Origin: Planctomycetales bacterium
Lineage (GTDB): Bacteria; Planctomycetota; JAKEIC01
Direction of reading: 5' to 3'
Assembly: GCA_022614695.1 (NCBI GenBank)
Contig: JAKEIC010000331.1
Location: 1-33,669 of the forward strand
Length of the DNA stretch: 33,669 nucleotides
Shown here in pieces: positions 24,192 through 32,777 of this stretch. The translations under genes and the position numbers were made by a program. The notes beneath the pieces were generated by a model. That model saw only the letters and a list, made by a program, of their open reading frames with translations, was not told the origin of the DNA and did no database searches. Within the stretch, counting starts at the first letter, position 1, and each line of letters opens with the position of its first letter.

Positions 24192-27100
24192 ATGGCCCGC
24201 GGACCCTCGCCGTTCCGACGCGCCTCCCTCGCCGTGCTGCTCGCCTGCGGCGGCGCCCCCGGGACCGGCCTCGGCCAGGACCCCGCCGTCGCGAGTCTGC
24301 CGGAAGGCGTGCGGGCCGTGTGGGGGCTGGGTTCTGCCACGCGCGAGGCCACGGTGACCCGAGAGCGCCTCTGCCTGAACGGGCTCTGGCGGTGGCAGCC
24401 CGCGTCGCCCTCGGCGGAGACGCTGCCCAAGGGACGCTGGGGGTTCTTCAAGGTCCCCGGGTGCTGGCCGGGGATCACCGATTACATGCAGAAAGACTGT
24501 CAGACGGTCTTCGCACACCCGGCCTGGAAGGGTGAGGCGCTCTCGCGGGTTTCCGCGGCGTGGTACCAGAGGGAGATCGAGGTGCCCGCCGGATGGGCGG
24601 GCCGCCGCGTCTCCCTCCGGGCCGAGTACGTCAACTCGTTCGCCGTCGCATACGTGGACGCGGCGCGGACTGGCGAGATCCGATTCCCGGGCGGCTCGTG
24701 CGACGTGACGCCGGCCCTCCGGCCGGGCGCGCGGCACGTCCTGAGCCTCCTGGTCGTGGCGCTGCCCCTCAAGGCCGTCCGGCTCTCCTTCAGCGACTCG
24801 GCCTCGGCCCGGGAAGTCCGGGGACGGGTCGAGAGGCGGGGGCTCTGCGGCGACGTCTGGCTCGAGAGCGCTCCCGCGGGCCCGCGGATCGCCGGGGTCG
24901 CGATCGCCACGTCGGTCCGCCTTGGCGAGATCTCGGTCCGCGCTGAGCTGGAGGGGCTCGCGGACCGGGCGGCCCTCGTCCTCCGGGCGCGCGTCGGGGA
25001 TCGCGGGCGGACGGTGAAGGAGTTCGTCAGCGCGGCGTTCACCGGGGCCGACCTCGAGGAGGGCCGGTTCGAGTTCACCGCGGCCTGGAAGCCGGACCGG
25101 CTCTGGGATCTCCACACCCCGGACCATGTCTACACGCTCGACATCGGCCTCGAGACTGCGGACGGCGCCGCGCTCGACGCGGCATGGCCGGAGCGCTTTG
25201 GCTTCCGCGAGCTCTGGATCGAGGGCCGGGACATCCACCTGAACGGGTCCCGGCTTTTCCTCTCCGTCGTCCCGCTCGACAACGCCCAGGTCGGGGCCGG
25301 GCTCGCGAGCGAGGCGGCCGCCCGCGAGACGTTCTCCCGCCTGAAGGGGGCCGGGGTCAGCGCGGTCTACACCCATCACTACGGGTGCGAGCCGGGCTCC
25401 CACCTGGACGTGTCGGGGATCCTGCGGGCCGCGGACGACTCGGGGGTGCTCGTCCTCCTCTCCCAGCCGCACTTCGGCGCCTACGACTGGGGGGGACCCG
25501 AGGCGGACGCGAACAACGGCTTCGCCCGGGACGCGGAGTACTTCGTGCGCGTCGCCGGGAACCACCCCTCGGTCGTCCTCTACGCGATGTCCCACAACGG
25601 GGCCGGCTACGCGGAGGACATGAATCCCGACCAGCTCGGGACCGGGAGCGCCGCGCGCGACGAGTGGTCCCGCAGGAACTCCCTCCGGGCGCTGCGGGCC
25701 GAGGCCATCGTCCGCCGGCTCGACCCCTCCCGTATCGTCTACCACCACTCGGCGGGGGACCTCGGCTCGATGCACACGGTGAACTTCTACGCGAACTTCG
25801 TCCCCATCCAGGAGATGTCGGACTGGCTCGCGACCTGGGCCACCCGAGGAGTGAAGCCTCTCTTCCTCTGCGAATACGGCGTCCCCGTCTCCTGGGACTG
25901 GACGATGTACCGCGGGTGGTACGAGGGCCGGCGCGAGTTCGGTAGCGCCGCGGTCCCGTGGGAGTTCTGCCATGCCGAGTGGAACGCCCAGTTCCTCGGC
26001 GACCGGGCTTTCTCCCTGGGGGAGCCGGAGAGGCGGAACCTGCGGTGGGAGGCGAAGCAGTTCCGTGAGGGGAAGCTCTGGCATCGGTGGGACTACCCCG
26101 TGCCCGTCGGGTCGAACCGGCTCGACGACCGCGCCGAGGTGATCGGGGAGTACCTCTCCGAGAACCTGCGGGCCCTCCGCGCGTGGGGGCTCTCGGCGTG
26201 CTGCGTCTGGGACCACGGGTCGTTCTGGCGGGTCCGCGACGGCGTGGACCGGAGCCGGCGGGCGCTCCCCGTGGACTGGGACCGCCTCCAGAGGCCCGGC
26301 TTCAGCGCCGACTTCGTCGGCGAGCAGTACGAGAGCTTCGAGTGCGCGTTCGAGCCCGGCGACTGGACGCCCACGGCCGCGGGGCGGGCCCTCCTCCGGA
26401 ACAACGGCCCGAGGCTCGGGTTCATCGGAGGGGGCCCCGACCGTTTCACGGCGAAGGACCACCTCTTCCGGCCGGGCGAGACCGTGGCGAAGCAGCTCGT
26501 CGTGATCAACAACTCGCGCGCACCGGAGGCCTGCGCCTGCTCGTGGTCGCTCGACTTCCCCGAGCCGATCGCCGGGGCGCGCGAGCTCCGGATCGGGACC
26601 GGGGAGATCGCGAGGGTCCCCCTCTCTTTCGCGCTACCTTCCGGCCTTGCGCCGAGGGCCTACACGCTGGCGGCGACGTTCCGGTTCGGGAACGGCAAGG
26701 TGCAGGAGGACCGGTTCACGATCCACGTCCTCGCTCCGGAGCCCCGCCCGCCCCCGGCCGCCCGGATCGCGATCTTCGATCCCGGGGGCGAGACGGCGCG
26801 ACTCCTGGCGGGCCTCGGGATCGCCGGCGACCCGGTGGGGCCGGGCGCGGACCTGGGCGGCTACGACCTCCTCGTCGTCGGCCGGAACGCCCTCACCGTG
26901 GACGGCCCCGCCCCGGACATCGGGCGGGTGCGGGACGGGCTCCGGGTCGTCGTCTTCGAGCAGCCGGCGGCCGTCCTTGAGAGGCGTCTCGGATTCCGGG
27001 CCACGGAGTACGGCCTGCGCCGGGTCTTCCCGCGGCTGCCCGGCTCGCCGCTCCTCGACGGGCTCGACGAGGCGGCGCTGCAGGACTGGCGGGGGGAGGC

Positions 27101-28103
27101 CACGCTCCTCCCGCCGAGGCTCGCGTACGAGATGCGGCCCATGCACGGGCCGACCGTCTCGTGGTCCGGCCTGCCCGTCACGCGGGCCTGGCGTTGCGGG
27201 TGCCGGGGGAGCGTCGCTTCCGTCCTGGTCGAGAAACCGGCGCGAGGCGACTCCCTCCCGGTGCTCGACGGAGGGTTCAGCGAGCAGTACGCCCCCCTCC
27301 TGCTCTACCGCGAGGACCGGGGGCTGGTCCTCTTCTGCCAGGCGGACGTGACCGGCCGGACGACGGCGGACCCGGGCGCGGAGAGGCTCGTGCGAAACGT
27401 CGTCTCGTTCTCGCTCGCGACGACGCCCGTTCCCCGGCGGAGGGTCGTCTACGCGGGGGAGCCGGCCGGCCTCTCCTTCCTCGCGTCGGCCGGGCACGCT
27501 CCGGAACCCTACCGGGGCGGGCCGCCGCCGCGGGACTCGGTGCTGGTCGCGGGCCCGGGCGGCGGGGCAGCGCTCGCGGCGCACCGGGCCGACGTGGGGG
27601 CCTGGGTGGAGGCGGGAGGGGCCGTGCTGGCGCTAGGGCTCGAGGGCAAGGAGCTCTCGGCGTTCCTGCCCGCCCCTGTCGCCACGAGCACGCGAGAACA
27701 CATCGCGGCGGTCTTCGACCCCGAGGCGCCCGATTCCCCGCTCGCCGGAGTCGGCCCCGCCGACGTCCACGACCGTTCCGCGCGGAGGATCCCCCTCGTG
27801 ACCGGCGGCGCGCAGGCGGTCGGGGACGGCGTCCTCGCGGTCGCGAACGGGGGCCGCGTCGTCCTCTGCCAGCTCGTCCCCTGGCACTTCGGGGACCCGG
27901 CGAACAAGGGCCTCCGCCGCACGTTCCGCCGGAGCGCCTTCCTGGTGAACCGGCTCCTCGCGAACCTCGGGGCGGCCGGCTCCACTCCTCTCCTTGTCCG
28001 GTTCCGCACCCCGGCGACGGCCGACGAGCGCCGCTGGCTGGACGGCTTCTACCTCGACGCCCCGGAGGAGTGGGACGATCCCTACCGGTTCTTCCGGTGG
28101 TGA
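24192..28103 (+). CDS. Secreted glycoside hydrolase family 2-like multidomain protein
   Basis: GH2 N-terminal sandwich 'LNGLWRWQPA...WYQREIEVPAGWAGRRVSLRAEYV'; TIM-barrel 'NHPSVVLYAMSHNGAGY' and 'PLFLCEYGVP'. Confidence 0.75.
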   Translation: MARGPSPFRRASLAVLLACGGAPGTGLGQDPAVASLPEGVRAVWGLGSATREATVTRERLCLNGLWRWQPASPSAETLPKGRWGFFKVPGCWPGITDYMQKDCQTVFAHPAWKGEALSRVSAAWYQREIEVPAGWAGRRVSLRAEYVNSFAVAYVDAARTGEIRFPGGSCDVTPALRPGARHVLSLLVVALPLKAVRLSFSDSASAREVRGRVERRGLCGDVWLESAPAGPRIAGVAIATSVRLGEISVRAELEGLADRAALVLRARVGDRGRTVKEFVSAAFTGADLEEGRFEFTAAWKPDRLWDLHTPDHVYTLDIGLETADGAALDAAWPERFGFRELWIEGRDIHLNGSRLFLSVVPLDNAQVGAGLASEAAARETFSRLKGAGVSAVYTHHYGCEPGSHLDVSGILRAADDSGVLVLLSQPHFGAYDWGGPEADANNGFARDAEYFVRVAGNHPSVVLYAMSHNGAGYAEDMNPDQLGTGSAARDEWSRRNSLRALRAEAIVRRLDPSRIVYHHSAGDLGSMHTVNFYANFVPIQEMSDWLATWATRGVKPLFLCEYGVPVSWDWTMYRGWYEGRREFGSAAVPWEFCHAEWNAQFLGDRAFSLGEPERRNLRWEAKQFREGKLWHRWDYPVPVGSNRLDDRAEVIGEYLSENLRALRAWGLSACCVWDHGSFWRVRDGVDRSRRALPVDWDRLQRPGFSADFVGEQYESFECAFEPGDWTPTAAGRALLRNNGPRLGFIGGGPDRFTAKDHLFRPGETVAKQLVVINNSRAPEACACSWSLDFPEPIAGARELRIGTGEIARVPLSFALPSGLAPRAYTLAATFRFGNGKVQEDRFTIHVLAPEPRPPPAARIAIFDPGGETARLLAGLGIAGDPVGPGADLGGYDLLVVGRNALTVDGPAPDIGRVRDGLRVVVFEQPAAVLERRLGFRATEYGLRRVFPRLPGSPLLDGLDEAALQDWRGEATLLPPRLAYEMRPMHGPTVSWSGLPVTRAWRCGCRGSVASVLVEKPARGDSLPVLDGGFSEQYAPLLLYREDRGLVLFCQADVTGRTTADPGAERLVRNVVSFSLATTPVPRRRVVYAGEPAGLSFLASAGHAPEPYRGGPPPRDSVLVAGPGGGAALAAHRADVGAWVEAGGAVLALGLEGKELSAFLPAPVATSTREHIAAVFDPEAPDSPLAGVGPADVHDRSARRIPLVTGGAQAVGDGVLAVANGGRVVLCQLVPWHFGDPANKGLRRTFRRSAFLVNRLLANLGAAGSTPLLVRFRTPATADERRWLDGFYLDAPEEWDDPYRFFRW

Positions 28104-28122
28104 GCGGCTAAGATCCCGGGCG

Positions 28123-29214
28123 ATGGCCGACGACCCTCTCGTCTCGCTCTGGCTCTCGCTCGGGGCATCGCTTTGCGACGCGGACGGGCGCGACGTCCCG
28201 CGGGCGTTCGGGGACGCGGCGGCGGAGTGCCGCGCGGCACGGCAGGGAGCGGCCCTCTTCGACTTCTCGGCCGGGGGGCGGCTGCTCGTGCGCGGGCGGG
28301 ACGGGCTCGACCTCCTGCACCGGATCTCGACGGCGGACCTGAAGGGGCTGGCCGTCGGGGCGACCCGGCCCACGGTCTTCACCGACAACAAGGGGCGGAT
28401 GGTGGACCTGGTCGGGGTCTTCCGACGGCCGGACGACCTCCTGCTCGCCACCTCGGTCGGCGCGCGGACCGCCGTCGCGGCGCACCTCGAGAGGTTCATC
28501 ATCAGCGAGGACGTCCAGGTGGAGGATCCCGAGCCCGCCTGGGCGAGCCTCCTCCTCTGGGGGCCGCAGGCGGCCGAGACGGCCGCCCGCGCGGGGCTCC
28601 CGGCCGCCCCTCCGGGCGAGGCGGTCTCAGAGCCCGACCTCACGGTGGCCCGCGCCGCCGGCCCGCCGGGCGTCGGCGTCCACGGCCGCGTCGCCCGGGT
28701 CGCCGACGCCGCGGCACGGCTCGCGGCGGCCGGCGCCCGCCCCGCCGGGACCGAGGCGTGGGAACTCCTCCGAATCCTGGAGGGGATCCCCGCCTACGGT
28801 CGTGAGATCACGCCCGACTGGAATCCCCTGGAGGCCGGGCTCGGTCCCGCGATCTCCTTCACGAAGGGGTGCTACGTCGGACAGGAGGTGATCGCCCGGC
28901 TCCACACCTACGAGAAGCAGAGGCGCGCGCTCTTCCGGGTGGCGCTCTCCGGGGACCCCGGCCCCTTGCCCGCCCCCGTCCGGATCGGGGACCAGGAGGC
29001 CGGCCGGCTCACCTCCGCGGCGGAGGTGCCGGGAGAGGGCTGGCGAGGGCTCGCCTACGTCCGGCTCGAGCACGCCACCCCCGGGTCCCGGCTCGCGGCG
29101 GGATCGGCCCGCGCGGAGATCCTCGGCCGCTGCGGGAGCGATCCCGTGGCGCCGCCGCCCGTGTCCAGGGGCCCCGCGGGCCTGGGGTTCCGGAAGTTCC
29201 CGAAGAGCGGGTAA
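28123..29214 (+). CDS. ygfZ: YgfZ/GcvT-like folate-binding protein
   Basis: Signature 'KGCYVGQEVIARLHTYEKQRRALFRV'; GcvT-like fold region. Confidence 0.85.
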   Translation: MADDPLVSLWLSLGASLCDADGRDVPRAFGDAAAECRAARQGAALFDFSAGGRLLVRGRDGLDLLHRISTADLKGLAVGATRPTVFTDNKGRMVDLVGVFRRPDDLLLATSVGARTAVAAHLERFIISEDVQVEDPEPAWASLLLWGPQAAETAARAGLPAAPPGEAVSEPDLTVARAAGPPGVGVHGRVARVADAAARLAAAGARPAGTEAWELLRILEGIPAYGREITPDWNPLEAGLGPAISFTKGCYVGQEVIARLHTYEKQRRALFRVALSGDPGPLPAPVRIGDQEAGRLTSAAEVPGEGWRGLAYVRLEHATPGSRLAAGSARAEILGRCGSDPVAPPPVSRGPAGLGFRKFPKSG

Positions 29215-29227
29215 TATCCACGTCCCG

Positions 29228-30379
29228 ATGGTCGCGGCCGTCGAGACCAGCTCCCGAGCCACGGAAGCTCTCGCGAAGGCGCGGGCCGGCGAGAGGCTCT
29301 CGGTCCCCGAGGCCCGCTGCCTCTACACCGAGGCGAGCCTCCTCGACCTCGGCGCCGCCGCCCGCGCGCGGCGGCAGGCTCTCGTCCCCGGCCGCGAGGT
29401 GACCTACCTCGTGGACCGGAACATCAACTACACGAACGTCTGCCTCACCGATTGCCTCTTCTGCGCCTTCTACCGGCCGCCCGGCCACCCGGAGTCCTAC
29501 ACCCTCACGCGGGACCAGATCGCGGGGAAGATCGAGGAGCTGCGCGCGGTCGGGGGGACGCGGATCCTCATGCAGGGGGGCCACAACCCGGCGCTCCGGA
29601 TCGGCTGGTACGAGGACCTCCTGCGGTGGCTCCGCGCGACCTTCCCCGACATCGAGGTGGACGCCTTCTCCCCCTCCGAGATCGGCCACCTCGCCGACCT
29701 CGAGGGGATGACGATGCGGGACGTCCTCGCGCGCTTGAAGGACTGCGGGCTCGCGGGGCTTCCGGGGGGCGGGGGCGAGATCCTCCACGACGAGATCCGC
29801 CACCGGGTCTCCCCGAAGAAGCAGAAGACCGACGGCTGGCTCGAGGCGATGCGCCACGCCCAGTCGCTCGGGCTCGTCACCTCCTCGACCATGGTCATCG
29901 GCTTCTCCGAGACGGTAGACCACCGGCTTTCGCACCTCTCCCGCCTCCGCGACCACCAGGATCGGAGCCTCGCCGAGTTCGGGAACGGCTTCGGGTCGTT
30001 CATCTCGTGGACGGTCCAGCTCGAGAACACGCCCCTCGGGGCGAGCCGCCACCGACCCCGGTACGGCGCGGGCGGGCAGGAGTACCTCCGCCACCTCGCG
30101 ATCGGCAGGCTCTTCCTCGACAACACCCGGCACCACCAGGCGTCCTGGCCGACCCAGGGCCTGAAACTTGCCCAGGTGGCGCTCGAGTTCGGGGCCGACG
30201 ACTTCGGCTCGACGATGCTCGAGGAGAACGTCGTCTCGGCCGCGGGCACGGAGCGGTGCCGCGTGATGGTCGAGGAGATCCACCGCGAGATCCGGGACGC
30301 GGGCTACGAGCCGGTGCAGCGCGACTCGCGCTACCGCGTCGTGAGGCGGTTCGAGCCGGAGCCGGCCGGGGTCGCTTGA
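29228..30379 (+). CDS. mqnC: Cyclic dehypoxanthine futalosine synthase (radical SAM, futalosine menaquinone pathway)
   Basis: 'NINYTNVCLTDCLFCAFYR' (CxxxCxxC), 'MQGGHNPALRIGWYEDLLRWLRATFPDIEVDAFSPSEI', 'QASWPTQGLKLAQVALEFGADDFGSTMLEENVVSAAG'. Confidence 0.88.
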   Translation: MVAAVETSSRATEALAKARAGERLSVPEARCLYTEASLLDLGAAARARRQALVPGREVTYLVDRNINYTNVCLTDCLFCAFYRPPGHPESYTLTRDQIAGKIEELRAVGGTRILMQGGHNPALRIGWYEDLLRWLRATFPDIEVDAFSPSEIGHLADLEGMTMRDVLARLKDCGLAGLPGGGGEILHDEIRHRVSPKKQKTDGWLEAMRHAQSLGLVTSSTMVIGFSETVDHRLSHLSRLRDHQDRSLAEFGNGFGSFISWTVQLENTPLGASRHRPRYGAGGQEYLRHLAIGRLFLDNTRHHQASWPTQGLKLAQVALEFGADDFGSTMLEENVVSAAGTERCRVMVEEIHREIRDAGYEPVQRDSRYRVVRRFEPEPAGVA

Positions 30380-31221
30380 GCCGGGAGCCGTCCGCCCCCG
30401 GCGAACAGGATCTCGCCGCCGTCGAAGCCCGCCTCGACGAGGGCGACCCCGAGGGGGCCGTCCGGCTCCTCCGGGGCCTCGCCGGGGGGGACCTCGGGGC
30501 GGCGCCGATGCCGATCCCCGCGCTGGCAGCGGAGGCGCTCCTCCTCGGGGACGACCCGGCGGGGGCGGAGAGGATCGTCCTCGCCGGTCTCTCGCGCGCC
30601 CCCGGCGATCCCGACCTCCTCGTCTGGAAGGCCGCGGCCGAGTACCGGCTCTGGAAGTTCCGCGAGGCCGCCGAGTCGGCCCGGCTCGCCCTCGCGGCGG
30701 ACGCGGACGTCGCCTACGCCCATCAGGTGCGCGGCCTCGCGTGCGACCACCTGGGGCGGCGGGACGAGGCGACCGCCCACCTCGCGCGGGCCAGCCGGCT
30801 CGACCCGGACGCGTTCCCGCCCGAGCCGAAGATCCCGCGGGAGGCCTTCGATCGTGTGGTGCGCGAGACGGTCGAGGACGTGCGGAGGGACCAGAGCCTC
30901 GCGAAGGTCCTCGAGGAGGTCGCCGTGGTGGTGGAGGACCTGCCTTCCGAGGCCGTCCACAGGGCCGGCGCCGACGACCCCGACCTCCTCGGCTTCTTCG
31001 CGGGCCGGTCGCTTGCGGACCGGGCCGCGGACTCGGGCGGCTGGGGACCGGGTCCCGGGGCGCCCCATCCGGGGACGCTCTACCTCTTCCGGAAGAACCT
31101 GATGCGCGCCTGCCGCGACCGGGCGGAGCTGGCCGAGGAGATCCGCGTGACGGTGCTCCACGAGCTGGCGCACCTGCTCGGGTTCGACGAGGAGGAGATG
31201 GAGGGGCTTGGCCTCGAGTGA
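30376..31221 (+). CDS. TPR-containing zincin-like metallopeptidase (DUF1025-like)
   Basis: TTG start overlapping mqnC stop; C-terminal 'VTVLHELAHLLGFDEEEMEGLGL'. Confidence 0.78.
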   Translation: MSREPSAPGEQDLAAVEARLDEGDPEGAVRLLRGLAGGDLGAAPMPIPALAAEALLLGDDPAGAERIVLAGLSRAPGDPDLLVWKAAAEYRLWKFREAAESARLALAADADVAYAHQVRGLACDHLGRRDEATAHLARASRLDPDAFPPEPKIPREAFDRVVRETVEDVRRDQSLAKVLEEVAVVVEDLPSEAVHRAGADDPDLLGFFAGRSLADRAADSGGWGPGPGAPHPGTLYLFRKNLMRACRDRAELAEEIRVTVLHELAHLLGFDEEEMEGLGLE

Positions 31222-31225
31222 GCCG

Positions 31226-31759
31226 ATGGCGCCCCTGAACCCCGGAGACGGCCTGGACCGCGCCGTGCGCGCCTCGCGCGCGTGTGGGTGGCTCGCCGCC
31301 GTCTACTCCCCGCTCGCGCTTGCCGCGGCCTGGCTCTCCGTCCCGGGCCCGGCGTCGCTCGGCGACGGACCGGGGACCGAGTGGGCCGACGCCCGCTGGA
31401 CCCTCGCGCCGGGCGTCTCGCTCGCCATCCCCTTCCCGGCCGCCCTGGTCGCCCTCACGCTCCCCCCAGTCCTCGCGCTCGGGGCCGCGACCCTCGTCAT
31501 CCGCAGGGCGTCCCGGGATCCGGGCCGCTTGCCCGGAGCGCTCCTCCTGGGGGCGGCGGCGTCCGGACTCGGGATCGTCCCCGGGCTCTTCGTCTCCCTC
31601 GAGAGGCACTGGCGCTCGGCGCGCTCGTCCGCGGACATCTCCTCGAGCGGGCTGACGGGTCTCCCGCTCCTGCTGCTCAGCGCGGCGTTCCTCTGGACGT
31701 GGTTCCGGCACGCGGGGGTCCTGCGGGGGCAGGAGTCGGGACCGACGGGAGCGTGCTAG
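31226..31759 (+). CDS. Hypothetical integral membrane protein
   Basis: About four hydrophobic segments; starts 4 nt after the upstream stop. Confidence 0.6.
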   Translation: MAPLNPGDGLDRAVRASRACGWLAAVYSPLALAAAWLSVPGPASLGDGPGTEWADARWTLAPGVSLAIPFPAALVALTLPPVLALGAATLVIRRASRDPGRLPGALLLGAAASGLGIVPGLFVSLERHWRSARSSADISSSGLTGLPLLLLSAAFLWTWFRHAGVLRGQESGPTGAC

Positions 31760-31782
31760 AATCGAGGGGTCGAGGGAGCCCG

Positions 31783-32007
31783 ATGCCGATCTACGAGTTC
31801 ACCTGCTCGGAGTGCCGGCACGAGTTCGAGGAGCTGGTCCACGGCGGGGTCCGGCCCCCGTGCCCCCGTTGCGGGAGCGGGAAGATCGAGAAGAAGTTCT
31901 CGGCCTTCGCGGTCTCGGCCGCGCCGAAGGCCGAGGAGTCGCCGCCGCCCGGCGCGTGCGGCCGTTGCGGGGACCCTCGAGGGCCGGGCGCCTGCTCCGT
32001 GAACTAG
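31783..32007 (+). CDS. FmdB-family zinc-ribbon protein
   Basis: 'MPIYEFTCSECRHEFEELVHGGVRPPCPRCGSGKIEKKFSAFA'; GAGGGAG upstream. Confidence 0.88.
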   Translation: MPIYEFTCSECRHEFEELVHGGVRPPCPRCGSGKIEKKFSAFAVSAAPKAEESPPPGACGRCGDPRGPGACSVN

Positions 32008-32777
32008 GCATAGGGACCGCGCTCGCGGCGGCGGCGGCCGGCTGCGGGCGCGGCGGCCCGCCCGCCTCGCTCGGCGAGCGTGTCTACGAGCGAGACTGCG
32101 CCTCCTGCCACGGCGCGGCGGGGGACGGCGCAGGGCCGGCGGCCGCGTTCCTCGACCCGCGCCCGCGCGACTTCCGGGCGGGACGCCTCCGGTACCACTC
32201 GGGCCCGCCGGGGAGCGTGCCTTCGGACGCGGACCTCGAACGGGTCGTCCTCCGCGGGATCCCCGGCACGGCGATGCCTGGTTCCCGATGGATGTCGGAA
32301 GAGGAACGACGGGCGGTCGTCCAGCGGGTGAAGGCGTTCTCGGCGCGGTTCCGGGAGGAGTCCCCCCGGCCACCTGCGGCCGTCCCTCCCGACCCGTGGG
32401 CCGACCCGTGGGCCGACCCGTGGGGCCGGGCCCACGACGCGGCCGTCGCGAGGGGCCGGGCCCTCTACCACGCGCGCGGCGGGTGCGCGGACTGCCACCC
32501 CTCCTACCTCACAGACCCGCCCGGCGACCGCAAGCGCGACACGAAGGACGAGGACGGGAGCCTCTTGCTCCCCCCCGACTTCCTTCGCCAGCGACTCAAG
32601 GTGGCGGACACGCCCGAGGGGCTGTGGCGGGCGATCTCCTGGGGAGTCGGCGGGACGGCGATGCCCGCGGTCCCGGAAGGCCTCTCGGAGGGCGAGGTCT
32701 GGGCCCTCGTCCACTACGTGCGCTCCCTCGGGCGCGAGAGGACCCGGAGGCTCTGGCGCCCGGGAGGGACGGGATGA
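31956..32777 (+). CDS. Di-heme cytochrome c lipoprotein
   Basis: CXXCH motifs 'CASCH' and 'CADCH'; lipobox-like 'AAAAAGC'. GTG 31956 or TTG 31965 start; N-terminus overlaps fmdB. Confidence 0.75.
   Translation: MRPLRGPSRAGRLLRELGIGTALAAAAAGCGRGGPPASLGERVYERDCASCHGAAGDGAGPAAAFLDPRPRDFRAGRLRYHSGPPGSVPSDADLERVVLRGIPGTAMPGSRWMSEEERRAVVQRVKAFSARFREESPRPPAAVPPDPWADPWADPWGRAHDAAVARGRALYHARGGCADCHPSYLTDPPGDRKRDTKDEDGSLLLPPDFLRQRLKVADTPEGLWRAISWGVGGTAMPAVPEGLSEGEVWALVHYVRSLGRERTRRLWRPGGTG

Noticed and set aside
24075-26462. 795-aa minus-strand ORF
   Set aside because: Antisense to the GH2-like gene; compositionally a shadow frame.
29009-31711. 900-aa minus-strand ORF
   Set aside because: Spans the antisense of ygfZ/mqnC/zincin; no domains.
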